From: Dictyostelium firmibasis
Taxonomy: Eukaryota; Evosea; Eumycetozoa; Dictyosteliales; Dictyosteliaceae
Reading direction: 5' to 3'
NCBI GenBank assembly: GCA_036169595.1
Contig: CM069767.1
Location: forward strand, 992,501 to 1,056,500
DNA: 64,000 nt
The position numbers were made by a program, and so were the translations under genes. This document shows, piece by piece, positions 12,345 to 25,653 of the stretch; the first letter of the stretch is position 1, and every line of letters begins with the position of its first letter. The notes beneath the pieces are model-generated. The model saw nothing but the letters and a program-made list of their open reading frames with translations. It had not been told where the DNA came from and made no database searches.

Positions 12345-13240
12345 TTTAAATTATTATGATAATTATAAAATATTACTTCTATTCACTCTTATTCAAGAAG
12401 AGATTATAATGGAATAAATTAATAATATTTTTATTGAAATAAAAAAAAAAGAAAGAAAAAAAAAAAAAATTGGTTTGTCATGTGTTTTTGTTTTTTTGTA
12501 TTTTTTTTTTTTTTTTAAATTATAATAAAGATATATATCTGAAAAAAAAAAAAAAAAAAAAAAAACAATGTTCATTGAGATTGTGGTTGTGATTATAACA
12601 CTCTAAATATAAACACTTGAAAAAAAAAGTGGGTGAATTTTTATTTTTATTTTTTTTTATTTTTTTTTTGTGGTGGTTTGCTTTTAATATAAAGCGATTA
12701 ATAATAACCATCAAATTTTTTATAATAATATTAAATATAGGTTCAATTTGATAAAATGTTTTTTTTTAGATATATAAAATAATTGGAACCACATCCCCTA
12801 TTTATAGCATTTTGAATTATATATTTAAATTTTATCAACACATTTTTTTTGAATTATATTTATATAATCATTTGAATTATGTGTGTTTTTCTATTACAAT
12901 GATTTAATTATTAAACCAAAAAAAAATTAAGAATTTATCTATAATATAACATAGTACTATAATATATTACAATAAGTTTTAATATAGTTATTGTTTTTGT
13001 TTTAATTAGATTATTATTGTTTTTTTTTTTTTTTTATGATACTACTTTTTTTTTTTTTTTTTTTTACAATAATCATTATTAATTATTTTTTATCTTTAAC
13101 ATTCAATATGAAGATGTTGGATGAGTTTATTTTTTTTTTATGAAATTAAAAAAAAGAAAATAATTAAATTTTATTTTTTTTTTTTTTTTTTTTTTTTTTG
13201 TTTGTTAACAATTGTATTTACAGGTTTTTTTTTTTTTCCC
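12345..13240. other. Spacer between the 7-TM gene and CTF8
   Basis: About 900 bases of A/T-rich DNA with several poly-T runs. It lies upstream of the 7-TM gene and downstream of CTF8, both on the minus strand. No gene, RNA or distinctive motif was seen. The short frames in it encode Phe/Lys homopolymer runs. Confidence 0.6.
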
Positions 13241-13821
13241 TTAATTATTAAATTGAGGATTTTTGATTGGAGAAGAAGTTGGTGAAATCTTAGCAGGAGA
13301 ATTTGTTTTTGGACTACTTGATGGTGATTTATGTGTTGGAGAACCATAAACAACTGAACTTTGAGGAATGAATGTTGTTGGTCTTGTTGTGAATTGAATT
13401 TTATCATTACAAATACCTTCGATTGAATACTCAACTTCACTGTCTTTTTCATTTTCTTTTTTATCGTTTTCATAATCATCAGTCATCTTATCATTATTAT
13501 TTAATTTTATTTTTTTCATTACTAATAAAGGTTTTTTTAAAGGTACCCTCTTCCCTGCCAATAATGTGCTACCAATTTGAAATGTAAAATCATCCTTTTG
13601 TAAATTTATTAAATATGATTAATAAAGAATATATATATATATATATATAAAACTGTTTTTGCAGTCCTCTTTGAGTTTTTTATTATTACCTTTGTATTAG
13701 GTTTTTTTGCTAATGTTCCTAATGTCTCATTCTTTAATTCACCTGAGTATTCTAAATGACCTTGAAGATCTATTATAAACCATTCCTGTTTATTTGTTGA
13801 CTCTTTTATAAATATTTGCAT
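13241..13821 (-). CDS. chtf8: CTF8 homologue, subunit of the alternative clamp loader
   Basis: Exons 13690-13821 and 13241-13594 join in phase 0 to 161 residues. Family hallmarks are in order: an N-terminal MQIFIKES strand, EWFIIDLQGHLE (Ctf8 WxxxELQG block), LGTL, then FQIGSTLLAGKRVPLKKP, the equivalent of the conserved IGHHLLEGK...LxKP block that spans the splice junction. The tail is Ser/Pro-rich and probably disordered. Ctf8 with Dcc1 and Ctf18 forms an RFC variant that loads PCNA and supports sister-chromatid cohesion in the nucleus. A TA dinucleotide run lies in the intron, and a GCGCGC motif sits about 70 bases upstream of the start (13888-13902). Confidence 0.88.
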
Positions 13822-14054
13822 TTAATTGTTTATGTGTCTCACAAAATGAATTTATTTTTTTTTTTGAAAAAAAATGAAATAAAAAACAACGCGCGCTAAT
13901 TTGGAATTGTTTTTTTTTTTTTTTTTATTTTTAAAAATAAATTACACCAAATTAAATAATTTGTGAAAAAAGTTTGCTCCCCTTTAGTAACGTTGAATTC
14001 TGTTTTTTTTTTTTTTATATATTTTTTTTTTTTATTTATATATTTAATTTAAAT

Positions 14055-15775
14055 TTATTCTTTTCTATTGTTTAAAATTTCTAAAACCTTTGTTAAAGAA
14101 TCTTGGGCATTTTTTAAGATATCATTTGCTTCTTTGGTGGTGGACTCAATGAATTGAGCATCTTTGCAATCTAAAAGATTGATAGAAACATTACGATGAG
14201 CACCCCAAATACCAGTTTCCAAAGATTTACAACCTACTTCTAAATCTGATTTCGAAGCGAGATTACCATATTGAGCCATTTTCAAGAGAGGTTCCCAACA
14301 AGTATTTGAGATTCTCATTGTTGACAATGGTATATTGATTGCTTGTTTCAAAGCTTTGTCCATTGCTGCATCTCTTTGTGGTCCTTTTGGAGCTCCCATA
14401 GCTTTGATGTAATCATTGAAAGCATTGGTATCTGCATCAATGTATGGAATTAAATCTCTCATTGCTTTGTCTAATGGTGGTAAGAGTTCTCTCATGATTG
14501 AGTCTAAAGCTTCGAATTTCTTTTTACCAAATGTCATCCAACCAGTCATAGCACCTAAACCAGCACCCATTGCAGCAATGAGAGCTGAAGCAGAGCCACC
14601 ACCTGGTGCTGGAGTTCTTGAACCTAATAACTCTACGAAACCTCTTACAGACATTGAAGCCAACGGTTGTGTTACACTTAGGTCCTCTTGTACCATGTAG
14701 TCTATGATTCTCTTCTTTGGATCAAAGAAACTGCATGAAGAAAGACCCAATCTCTCGATGGCCAAACGTACCTTTAGTGCCTCATCAATGATGAAAAGAC
14801 CCTCTTTAGCGATATAGTAGTCTGCAGCCATTAAAATTGCTTCCAATGGTACTAAACCTACGATTTCAGAACCAGCAACACCAAGGTTCAACTCTCTGGC
14901 ATCCTTTGAACATTCTTCAAAAACTGTATGAACACCAGTAACTCTATAGTCATCGAGATTCATACTAACTTGTGCTAATTTATACTCGTCAACATACCAA
15001 CCGATACCTTTCAAGAATTTTAAACGACCTGGTTCATTATCACTTCTTCCTGCTTCACGAACATTCAATGCAATTCTGTGAGCTTGTTCTTTGGTACCCA
15101 AGATATTGACATTGTAGGCAATTAAGAATGAACGTGCACCAGTTACAGAGGCACCATACGATGGTACGAATTTAGCTGGACCAAAATCTGGTTTCCATTT
15201 TTCATCCTTTAATTTCTCCTCTAATCCTTCATATTCTCCTTGTCTAATTTGTTTCAATTGTTTACGATAGGATTGAGTTGATGCTTCCTCATATAAAAAG
15301 ATTGGTACTCCAATCTCTTCTGAAATTCTCTTACCAAATTCTTTTGCACAATTTACACATTCCTCCATTGTTACATTTTTAACTGGTACAAATGGACAAA
15401 CATCTTTAAAAAAAAAATAATAATAATAATAAAAATAATAAAAATAAAATTAATCATCCAATTGATGAGATGGATAGAGAGGTGTGTGATTCAGAAAATC
15501 ACCTACATACCTAATGCACCCATTCTTGGATGTTCACCATGATGTTTAGTCATATCAATTAATTTATAAGCAACTTTTGTAGCATTAATAGCACCATTTA
15601 CAATTGAATTTGGACAACCAACAAAAGTATAAACTGTACGATTGGTTGATTTACCTGGATCAACATCTAACAATGTACAACCTGCTGTATCTCTGATTGC
15701 TTTAGAGATAGCATCAATAATTGTTTGATCTCTACCTTCTGAAAAGTTTGGTACGCATTCAACTAATTTATTCAT
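14055..15775 (-). CDS. ftcd: Formimidoyltransferase-cyclodeaminase
   Basis: Exons 15511-15775 and 14055-15403 give 537 residues, close to the usual length of about 540. The start [16 protein letters not shown] is the canonical formiminotransferase N-terminus. [12 protein letters not shown], containing an active-site histidine region, spans the junction. The second subdomain follows, with VGLVPLEAI at about 220-300. The C-terminal half is the four-helix cyclodeaminase with the folate-site loop [18 protein letters not shown]. The bifunctional enzyme passes the formimino group from formiminoglutamate (histidine breakdown) to tetrahydrofolate, then releases ammonia to give methenyl-THF. Both halves look intact. 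Codon use is richer in G/C-ending codons than in neighbours, suggesting good expression. Confidence 0.96.
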
Positions 15776-15989
15776 GTCTCTATATGATTTTATTAAAAAA
15801 ATAAAGATAATTAAATAAAAAAAGAAAAGTTAAAATGAAATTTTTAAATTAAAAAAAAAAATGAAGGTGGAAAAAAAAAAAAAAAAAAATAAATTAAAAA
15901 AAATAAATTTCAAAATTTTTTTTTTAAAACCGTCCATTCCACGTGTAATGGTAATTAATGAGTGTGAAATTCCAACCACCAGGCAATCT

Positions 15990-18900
15990 TTATTTTCTTT
16001 TTTTTTTAGATTCCATCTTGTTATTTTGTTGTTGTTCTTGTTGTTGTTTAAATTGTAGTTGTAAATTATACAAATTTGACCATTCTTGGTTATTTTGTTG
16101 TTCAAAAGAATTTATATGACTTAAATTTCTTTCTAAATAGGGAAAAATCGATGATTTTGCATAGTTTGAATATTCTTGATCAATTGGTTGTTTTTTAATT
16201 GATTTTGAACGAGATTTAAAGGCTTTGAACGCTTTAAGTTCTCTTAGTACATATAGATCTAAATAATTATTAAAGGGCGAGAATACATTTGTATAAATAT
16301 CATAACCGGTATCATTATTTGGATAAGTAATTAATGGCGAACCATTATTATTATTACTATTAAACTCTTGATTTTCTAAATAATTATCTTTAATTTCTTT
16401 TGGTACTATTAATGGAATAGTATTTATATTACAACTTAGTGAGTATTTTGCAATTAAATGATTTGTTAAATATTTAAATTCATTATAGATCATTCTAGTT
16501 TCAGTATTTGGATCGATAATATCTTTTTTAATGATTTCTTTTTCTTTAACCATTTTACTCTTATTAAAAATATATTTTACTTGAAATTCTTGTTCGTCAA
16601 CTAATTCTTTTAATTTTATATTTTCAACTATTCCTTCCTCTTCTGATATTGGTACTCCATTTTCTTCGATTGGTGCTTCTTCAAATTTAATTTCATTTTC
16701 AATTTTATTTTCAATTTCAATTTCATTTTTCAAGGATTCGCTACTAGAGGTTCTTCTTTTTTTTAAAGTTTTTGCAATTTTTGATAATTTTAATAAATCA
16801 TAAATTGAACCACCTTTTACAAAAAGTTTATCATCAATTACTTTTTGAAGTTTATTAAAGGTATTGATGTTAATATTGTGAACCATTGAAGGAACTACAT
16901 CGTATGACATAATTTCATGAGTTTCACAATTGAATTTAATTAACAAGGAGATACATCTATTTCCATTCCCTCTTTTGTATGATTCATCGAAACCAACTTT
17001 GAAATAATAAGGATTAATAGTAGTTTCATCAAAATTGATAGGTTTTTTTCTATATTTCTTTTCGTTGAAACCAATTTTTTTATCTTCATAAAGTTTAAGG
17101 TATTTCAATATATTAGTTGGTAACATTTTGTAGCTTCTATTTGGTAAATCCACCGATTTAGATCTGAGCATTGATATTGTATCTAAACTTGATCGTTTTT
17201 CAACACAATCTGAAAAATCGGGTATATTTATAAAAACTAGATAATTATTATCACGTTGATTTAAAATACCAATGGATGACTCTGGACTACTGATTCTAAT
17301 CTTCTCTTCACCATAGTAATTGAAATCACAATTACTATTGTAATTATTATCCAAGAATGAGAATGAAGTTTTCTTTATAATATATCTTTTATCATCTTCT
17401 AAAGGGGTGCACCTGTTTTTATTTATCTTTGGTAAATCTTTTAGATGAATAGAATCATTGTAGAAAAGTTTATATTCAGTGGAAGTTTTGTAGGGTTTAA
17501 ATCTTACGAATAAATTTGTACATAATGGTTCAGTAAAGAGTTTACCACTTAAAACATATTCACCCAAAAGATAATTATTGATGGTTTCATTTAATTTGTT
17601 TTTTGGAACATTTTCACCGTAAATTTCATCATCCAATGTTGTATAATAATTATAATGAAGTAGTTCAATAAATTTTGGTAAATATTTTGTAAAGAATTCA
17701 CTTGGTATATTTGGGTCGGTTTTTCTGTAGCTTAATAATGATTCTTCACTATTAAGTATATGATTTGATAATAGAGGTATAGATTGATTGTTTAATATTG
17801 ATTTTGAATTCTCATTTAAAAAAGGAGAATTCTCACTATTGCCATCACCAATATTTGTAACTAAGAAATCTAAACAATACTTTTGAAAAATTAATATATA
17901 ATTCATAGTTGCCTCTTCTTGAAGGAATTCAATATGATTAAATTGTGTCTTTAATTCTTCCTCTTTTGTAAATTGAAAGAAATCTTTTGATTTCAATTTA
18001 TAATAATCCTTTGATGATAGTTTTGAAATCAATGAGAAATATAAAATTACATCAGACCATGGTGAGTTGTATCTAATGTTTTCATAGAATTTTCTAGATG
18101 CTTCATTCAATTCCAACTCATTTTGAAGATTCATTTTTAAATTCCAAGAGTCAATACTACCAATTATGGGTACACCATTAACAACCTTATTCAATATACT
18201 ATCATTGGCTAAATTTGTAGACTTCCAAAATTTATTTAAAAATTGGGCTTCCCTTTTTGAAAAGAAATCCATTCCTTTAGTTTTTTCAATTACATAATTA
18301 ACCAATTCTAAATTTCTATTGATGATAGCCATTGGATCGTTGAATCCTTCTTTCATTTGTAGATATTGTAGTAGATTGGATGATTCCAATTCAAATTCTT
18401 CACTTGTAATTATATTCATATCAAGTAATGATCTTAGAAATTCACTATAAAGTTCACCAAAGTTTTCTCTTTGTATTGATAATGGTAAACAAGCATAGAT
18501 TTCAGATTTAGAATATACTTTTGAACCTATTGTTGAGTGTGGTATAATTGTAATATTATCATTAAGTTCATCAATTGATTCAATGTAACCTAAACTGACT
18601 AATTGTGGTTTATCATTATAAACCATTACAATATCGAATACTTTTAATTCTTTTGGTTTAATTAAAAATGAAAATCTATCTATACAAGTTTGAATAGATT
18701 CTAATAGATATCTATAGTCACCACTCAATGAATCATTTGATTTTTGTTCAGTTGAAATTTTAAATATTTTTTCTATATCTTTTTCTGTAATCTTTGGTTT
18801 AAGTGAATTATAAAATTCAAATCTTTTTCTTTGTTTTAAAATTTCAATGTTATTATTTTCTTCATCTTCTATTAAATTATTATTATTATTATTATTATTA

Positions 18901-19316
18901 TTCTTATTATTATTATTATTATCATATATTTTAGGTGGTAAAATAAAACCATTTGTTTCATCACATTTAAATGATACAGAATCATCATTTTCTTTACCAT
19001 CTAACCATTTTAATTTCGAAAAAAAGTCTATGATGTCATTTGTTTTATTTGTTTTATTTATTTTATTATTATTATTAATATTATTATTATAATTATTATT
19101 ATTATTATTATTTTCATTATTTTCTTGATAATCATCAAATAATATCTGAAAATTATTTATATTTATATTTTCATTGTTGTTTTTAATGAATGAGTTATTA
19201 ATTGAAAATAACCTTTTACTACAATAATTATTTATATTATAATTTACAACTATATTTAAATGCAATGAATTTGAAAATAACTTTTTACCTATCCCACTAC
19301 TATATATCCCAAGCAT
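15990..19316 (-). CDS. Divergent RNase II/RNB-fold protein, probably mitochondrial and possibly inactive
   Basis: Single exon, 1108 residues from the ATG at 19316. The frame stays open 32 codons further upstream, but only through a poly-Lys run that looks like untranslated A/T DNA. The start is basic and Ser/Asn-rich (MLGIYSSGIGKKLFS), like a mitochondrial presequence. Near residues 690-730, the order FINIPDFSD, SLDTISMLRSKS, VDLPNRSYKMLP matches the RNB core (HIADVSxFV, LDxEAxxRGTSVYLP, MLP). Near 1010, FSPFNNYLDLYVLREL matches the TSPIRRYxDLxxHRxL block. The catalytic aspartate cluster (DxxDxDD) is not visible where expected, and the two arginines of the C-terminal block are Asn-Asn. The nearest functional analogues are the mitochondrial exoribonucleases of the Dss1 type. 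Confidence 0.75.
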   Translation of the reverse strand: MLGIYSSGIGKKLFSNSLHLNIVVNYNINNYCSKRLFSINNSFIKNNNENININNFQILFDDYQENNENNNNNNNYNNNINNNNKINKTNKTNDIIDFFSKLKWLDGKENDDSVSFKCDETNGFILPPKIYDNNNNNKNNNNNNNNNLIEDEENNNIEILKQRKRFEFYNSLKPKITEKDIEKIFKISTEQKSNDSLSGDYRYLLESIQTCIDRFSFLIKPKELKVFDIVMVYNDKPQLVSLGYIESIDELNDNITIIPHSTIGSKVYSKSEIYACLPLSIQRENFGELYSEFLRSLLDMNIITSEEFELESSNLLQYLQMKEGFNDPMAIINRNLELVNYVIEKTKGMDFFSKREAQFLNKFWKSTNLANDSILNKVVNGVPIIGSIDSWNLKMNLQNELELNEASRKFYENIRYNSPWSDVILYFSLISKLSSKDYYKLKSKDFFQFTKEEELKTQFNHIEFLQEEATMNYILIFQKYCLDFLVTNIGDGNSENSPFLNENSKSILNNQSIPLLSNHILNSEESLLSYRKTDPNIPSEFFTKYLPKFIELLHYNYYTTLDDEIYGENVPKNKLNETINNYLLGEYVLSGKLFTEPLCTNLFVRFKPYKTSTEYKLFYNDSIHLKDLPKINKNRCTPLEDDKRYIIKKTSFSFLDNNYNSNCDFNYYGEEKIRISSPESSIGILNQRDNNYLVFINIPDFSDCVEKRSSLDTISMLRSKSVDLPNRSYKMLPTNILKYLKLYEDKKIGFNEKKYRKKPINFDETTINPYYFKVGFDESYKRGNGNRCISLLIKFNCETHEIMSYDVVPSMVHNININTFNKLQKVIDDKLFVKGGSIYDLLKLSKIAKTLKKRRTSSSESLKNEIEIENKIENEIKFEEAPIEENGVPISEEEGIVENIKLKELVDEQEFQVKYIFNKSKMVKEKEIIKKDIIDPNTETRMIYNEFKYLTNHLIAKYSLSCNINTIPLIVPKEIKDNYLENQEFNSNNNNGSPLITYPNNDTGYDIYTNVFSPFNNYLDLYVLRELKAFKAFKSRSKSIKKQPIDQEYSNYAKSSIFPYLERNLSHINSFEQQNNQEWSNLYNLQLQFKQQQEQQQNNKMESKKKRK

Positions 19317-19337
19317 TTTAAGATAGTCATGAAAATT

Positions 19338-19379
<42 letters not shown>

Positions 19380-19522
19380 CGTTTTTGGTTTTGCTAAATT
19401 CGAAAAAAACAATCAAATTTTTTTGAAAAAAAATAAAAATTAAAAATTAAAAATTAAAAATAAATAAAAAATAAAAAATAAAAAATACATATTTTAATGG
19501 CAAACATATTTTTATTATTTTT

Positions 19523-19554
<32 letters not shown>

Positions 19555-19647
19555 CAAATGCTAAGCAATTGTTATATCTTTACTATTTACATTGACAGAA
19601 TTATTCCTATAATTGTTTTTAAGAATAAAATATTTTTTTTTTAAAAA

Positions 19648-19953
19648 TTACTCCAAACCATTTTCCCGATAAGAATCTAACGAAATAAAATTTGATTTAT
19701 TTAAAGATATTTTTGAACCACCCAACCAAGAAGAATAATCATTATAATTATTTTTTATGTTTATTGATCTTTGCTCCTCTTTTTTTTCCAATTCACTTTT
19801 TAATCTTTCAATTAATCCTTTAAAATTTGTTGTTCCACCACATAATAATATGTTATTGTATAGTTTGTTTTTAATATTGTCATAACTATCATTAACAGAT
19901 AAACAAGCATTATTAATTGATTTTATTATTAGACTATCAATAGCTTCTAATGG

Positions 19954-19984
<31 letters not shown>

Positions 19985-20793
19985 AGTACTTCATAACAGT
20001 TTATCACAGGTTTAAATAAATATTCACCACATTCCTTCCTATCACTATCACTTATTTGAATTGTTTGACCATCGGAAACTTGATAGCTATTATTATTATT
20101 ATTATCCTTACTATTTTTGTTATTATTCATTGTTGAAACATAGCCAAACTTTTCTTTAATATCATATAAATTCTCCATTGGTATAGAAAATTGATTATAA
20201 TGATAATTTAAATTGTTAACGATATCATTACCACCAAATTCTTGACGAATGATACCTTCTTTTAATGGTATACCATTATAGAATGGAACAATATTTGTAA
20301 CACTATCGCCAATATCAACTACCAATCCACTATTATTTTCAAAAGGTGATGAAACGGTAGTTGATGAATAAAATGATAGCATTGATTGATCCATTAGAGA
20401 TACCGATAGAGTACAAAAGGTTTCAAACATAATCTCCATTAGTTTATTATGATCTTTCTTTGATGTCATTGGTTGTTCAGTGAGAAGAATTTCATTTTCT
20501 TCAGGTGAAATTTTTAATTCATAATATAACGTTCTCGTTAAGATTTTTTCCATATCATCCCAATTGTCAACCATACCCCTTTTTATTGGACATGTTAATG
20601 ATAATCTATGATTTCTTTTCGTTATAAAATTAATATCTGATCCTGCATAATAATCTTTTCTTTCGACCCCAATCATTTTTATTGTTGTTGGCCTACCAAT
20701 TAAATTTAACAATGTTTCATTTGGTTTTTCTTCTCCTCCATATCCAACTCTAATGTTTTTTGTACCTATATCAATAATTATTGGGTTATTCAT
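19648..20793 (-). CDS. Divergent actin or actin-related protein
   Basis: Single exon, 381 residues, near actin length. Phosphate-1 loop: IIIDIGTKNIRVGYGGEEKP in place of VDNGSGMCKAGFAGDDAP. WDDMEKI, a LLTEQP stretch and IMFETF are conserved. Phosphate-2 loop: VVDIGDSVTNIVPFYNG, where actin has DSGDGVTH. Adenine pocket: ILLCGGTTNFKGL. Next, SWLGGSKISL stands for the actin SVWIGGS block. Low-complexity Asn and Ser inserts interrupt subdomains 3/4. The C-terminus ends YRENGLE and lacks the usual His-Arg-Lys-Cys-Phe end. It is more likely an actin-related or orphan actin protein than a conventional actin. It is divergently arranged with the diflavin reductase gene, whose start is 420 bases away. 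Confidence 0.85.
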
Positions 20794-21212
20794 TGTCTTT
20801 TTTTTTTTTTTTTTTTATCTCTTTTTACTATTATTTTTATTTTTTTTATACAAAAACTTTAAAAAAAAAAAAACCAATTTTAATTTCAATTTCTTTTTTT
20901 TTTTTTAACATTCTTTGAATTTGAAAGATTTTTATTTGTTACCCCGTGGGTTATTAAAATTCTTTTTTTGGTTATAAATTTTAAAAAAAGATGACAAATT
21001 TTTTATTTTTATTATTTTTATTTTTTTTATACATCAACTTTTGAAAATTAATACCAAAAATAATAAAATTAATTAATTTTTTTAAAACTTTTTTTTCTGT
21101 ATTAAAATTTTTTGAACACTTTTTTTAAAAAAAATATTTTTTTTTTTTATTTTTTTTAATTTTTATTTGTTATTTTCCTCGACAGAAAAAATAAAAAGAA
21201 TCTTTTTAAAAG
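20794..21212. promoter_or_regulatory. Divergent promoter region, actin-like gene and diflavin reductase
   Basis: Head-to-head spacing of 419 bases, nearly all A/T, with oligo-T runs typical of Dictyostelium start regions. The only G/C-rich element is TACCCCGTGGGTTA around 20940-20953, an imperfect inverted repeat that could serve either gene. Confidence 0.5.
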
Positions 21213-23315
<2,103 letters not shown>

Positions 23316-23459
23316 TTTTTTTAATTTACAAATAAATAAACAAACAAACGGCATAATAATTTTTTTATATTAAAGATATAGTTAAATAATTATAAAATTT
23401 TATTGTTTTTTTTTTTTTTTTTCAATTTAATATATAATTAGAATGTTTTTTTTGTGTTC

Positions 23460-25613
23460 TTAAATTTGAATTTTACTACCAATTTCCATCATTGAACTAT
23501 GATGAATACCATAGTAATGAGCTTCTGATCTACTATTTTGAAGAAGGACATCAAAGATAAACGTTGATAAACGTTTTAAGATGAATTGTTTCTTTGAGGA
23601 TTTCACACGTAATCTCGATAAGAAATAGGTAATTTGTGGGACACCTTGAACTTCAAGTTCAACATCATTACCATTAGTATCATTATGATCTGTATAATGA
23701 TATCCAGTGATTTCTTTTTTAGTTGGTGGTATTGTTAATTGTTGATCTTGTTGTAGTAAATTCTTTTGAGATTTATTAACTGATTTTGGATTTAATTGAA
23801 TTAATCTCTCAATGAATAATTTTTTAATGATCATTGGTACATTAATGATTTCAGCATAACCATAATTGATACTCACTTGGAATACACCTCTATCTGGTAT
23901 TAATTCTTTTGTAACAACACGATGCTCATCTTTAATAAAAGGTACAGGTAAATGATAAATGTTTACAAAGAACAATGGATATGGCATATGAGTTAAGAAT
24001 GGTTGTAATTTAACTAATGACAATGGAGTTTTCTCTTCATAATGAGACATAAAAACAGCGGCGTCACCTCTATTGATAAGATCGGCTTGTTGAAGGGTTG
24101 TTGAAAGTGGTGGTGAACTATCATGAATAACATCAATCATTTTACTTCTACCATATCTCCAAATTAACATAATCGAAGACATTACAATACCAATTAAAAT
24201 TGGATACCAACCACCAGTTGGAATCTTTTCAATACTTGATGTAAAGAATAAACCATCCATAATAATAAAACATAAACCCAATGGAACCAATACAAAATAA
24301 CTATAACGGAAATGAAGTCTAAGTACGAAAATATACATAATAGTTGTTGCAATCATAACCATAGATACACCTAACCCATATGCACCAATTAATGATGATG
24401 AATGTTTAAATCCAATAACAGTTATTAATGTAAGAAATGCTAATACCCAATTAACTTCTGGGATGTAAATTTGACCAGATATCTTTTTAGAAGTATGTTT
24501 AACATGTAATGGTGGGAAGAATTTTAATGATATCACTTGATTGATGATGGAGAATGAACCAGAAATTAAACCTTGTGAAGCAATAACGCATGCAACTGTA
24601 GCTAATATGATCATTGGCCAAAAGAATGAAGTTGGTATCATCTCAAAGAATGGATTTGAAGTGTCTGGTTTATCGATGAATTGTGAGGCTTGTCCTAAAT
24701 AGTTTAACATTAAACTTGGCATTACTATTAAAATCCATGATAATCTTATTGGCATTTTACCGGTATGACCCAAATCAGCATATAATGCTTCACAACCAGT
24801 AACACAAAGTATAACAGTACCCAATAAAAGAAATCCTTTAGGTCCATTCAATAGAAAATGTTGAATACCTTCCCAGGGATTAAAAGCTCTAAATACAACT
24901 GGATGTTCAATAACCTTTAATAATCCAAATATACCAATTGAAAAGAACCATAAAATCATAATTGGACCACAAACAATACCAATGGCCTCAGTACCAAATG
25001 ATTGTACTACAAACAAGAAAAACAAAATAACAACTGTAATTGGTACGATCCACTTGGTAATTTCACCACCTGGTACACCAACTTCTAATCCTTCTACAGC
25101 ACTTAATAATGAAACGGCAGGAGTAATAACGCCATCACCAAGAATCAATGAAGAACCACATAGAGCCAATGTAGTTAGAGCAGATTTTAGTTTTGGATTG
25201 GTTTGTTTTGGAATTAAGGATACCAATGCAATAATACCACCTTCACCATTGTTATCGGCATTTAAAATGAATAAAACATATTTTACGGTAACAACCATAA
25301 TCAAAGCCCATAGGATTAGAGAAAGACTACCAATAATTTCTTTCTCATTTGGTGGTCCTTGAAACATTGACCCATAAACATACAATGGAGATGTACCTAT
25401 ATCACCGAAAATACAACCAATAGCTGTAATTGATAAATAGAAAGTATTCCAAAGACCACTTCGGTTTTTTTCACCCATACTTGGATAGAGACTAGTTATT
25501 CGTTGAATGGATTGGACAACTTGTTCCTCTCTAATCTCAACAAGATTTTCAGTACCTTGGCTTCTACTACTATCACTCTCGCTTTTATTAGAAGAATAAT
25601 TTTGATTATCCAT
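23460..25613 (-). CDS. KUP/HAK/KT-family potassium transporter
   Basis: Single exon, 717 residues. After a Ser/Asn-rich cytosolic start, the family signature GDIGTSPLYVYGSMF lies near residue 70, DNNGEGGIIALVSL follows, and about 12 hydrophobic helices run to residue 500 or so. The remaining 200 residues form a soluble C-terminal domain, as in bacterial Kup. The family imports K+ with protons. The N-terminus through TM12 resembles bacterial and plant members closely. It has no introns, unlike most neighbours. The sense strand just upstream of the ATG carries a 30-base AG dinucleotide run (25621-25650 on the plus strand as CT). Confidence 0.95.
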   Translation of the reverse strand: MDNQNYSSNKSESDSSRSQGTENLVEIREEQVVQSIQRITSLYPSMGEKNRSGLWNTFYLSITAIGCIFGDIGTSPLYVYGSMFQGPPNEKEIIGSLSLILWALIMVVTVKYVLFILNADNNGEGGIIALVSLIPKQTNPKLKSALTTLALCGSSLILGDGVITPAVSLLSAVEGLEVGVPGGEITKWIVPITVVILFFLFVVQSFGTEAIGIVCGPIMILWFFSIGIFGLLKVIEHPVVFRAFNPWEGIQHFLLNGPKGFLLLGTVILCVTGCEALYADLGHTGKMPIRLSWILIVMPSLMLNYLGQASQFIDKPDTSNPFFEMIPTSFFWPMIILATVACVIASQGLISGSFSIINQVISLKFFPPLHVKHTSKKISGQIYIPEVNWVLAFLTLITVIGFKHSSSLIGAYGLGVSMVMIATTIMYIFVLRLHFRYSYFVLVPLGLCFIIMDGLFFTSSIEKIPTGGWYPILIGIVMSSIMLIWRYGRSKMIDVIHDSSPPLSTTLQQADLINRGDAAVFMSHYEEKTPLSLVKLQPFLTHMPYPLFFVNIYHLPVPFIKDEHRVVTKELIPDRGVFQVSINYGYAEIINVPMIIKKLFIERLIQLNPKSVNKSQKNLLQQDQQLTIPPTKKEITGYHYTDHNDTNGNDVELEVQGVPQITYFLSRLRVKSSKKQFILKRLSTFIFDVLLQNSRSEAHYYGIHHSSMMEIGSKIQI

Positions 25614-25616
25614 TAT

Positions 25617-25653
<37 letters not shown>

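Noticed and set aside
14416-14700. Plus-strand frame of 94 codons inside the formimidoyltransferase-cyclodeaminase gene
   Set aside because: It is the antisense shadow of a strongly recognised enzyme.
19317-19412. Extra 32 codons upstream of the RNB-like gene start
   Set aside because: They are mostly a poly-Lys run from an A-tract, which looks like untranslated leader; the ATG at 19316 opens a presequence-like N-terminus.
24982-25362. Plus-strand frame of 126 codons inside the KUP gene
   Set aside because: It is the antisense shadow of membrane helices and has no start context or homology.
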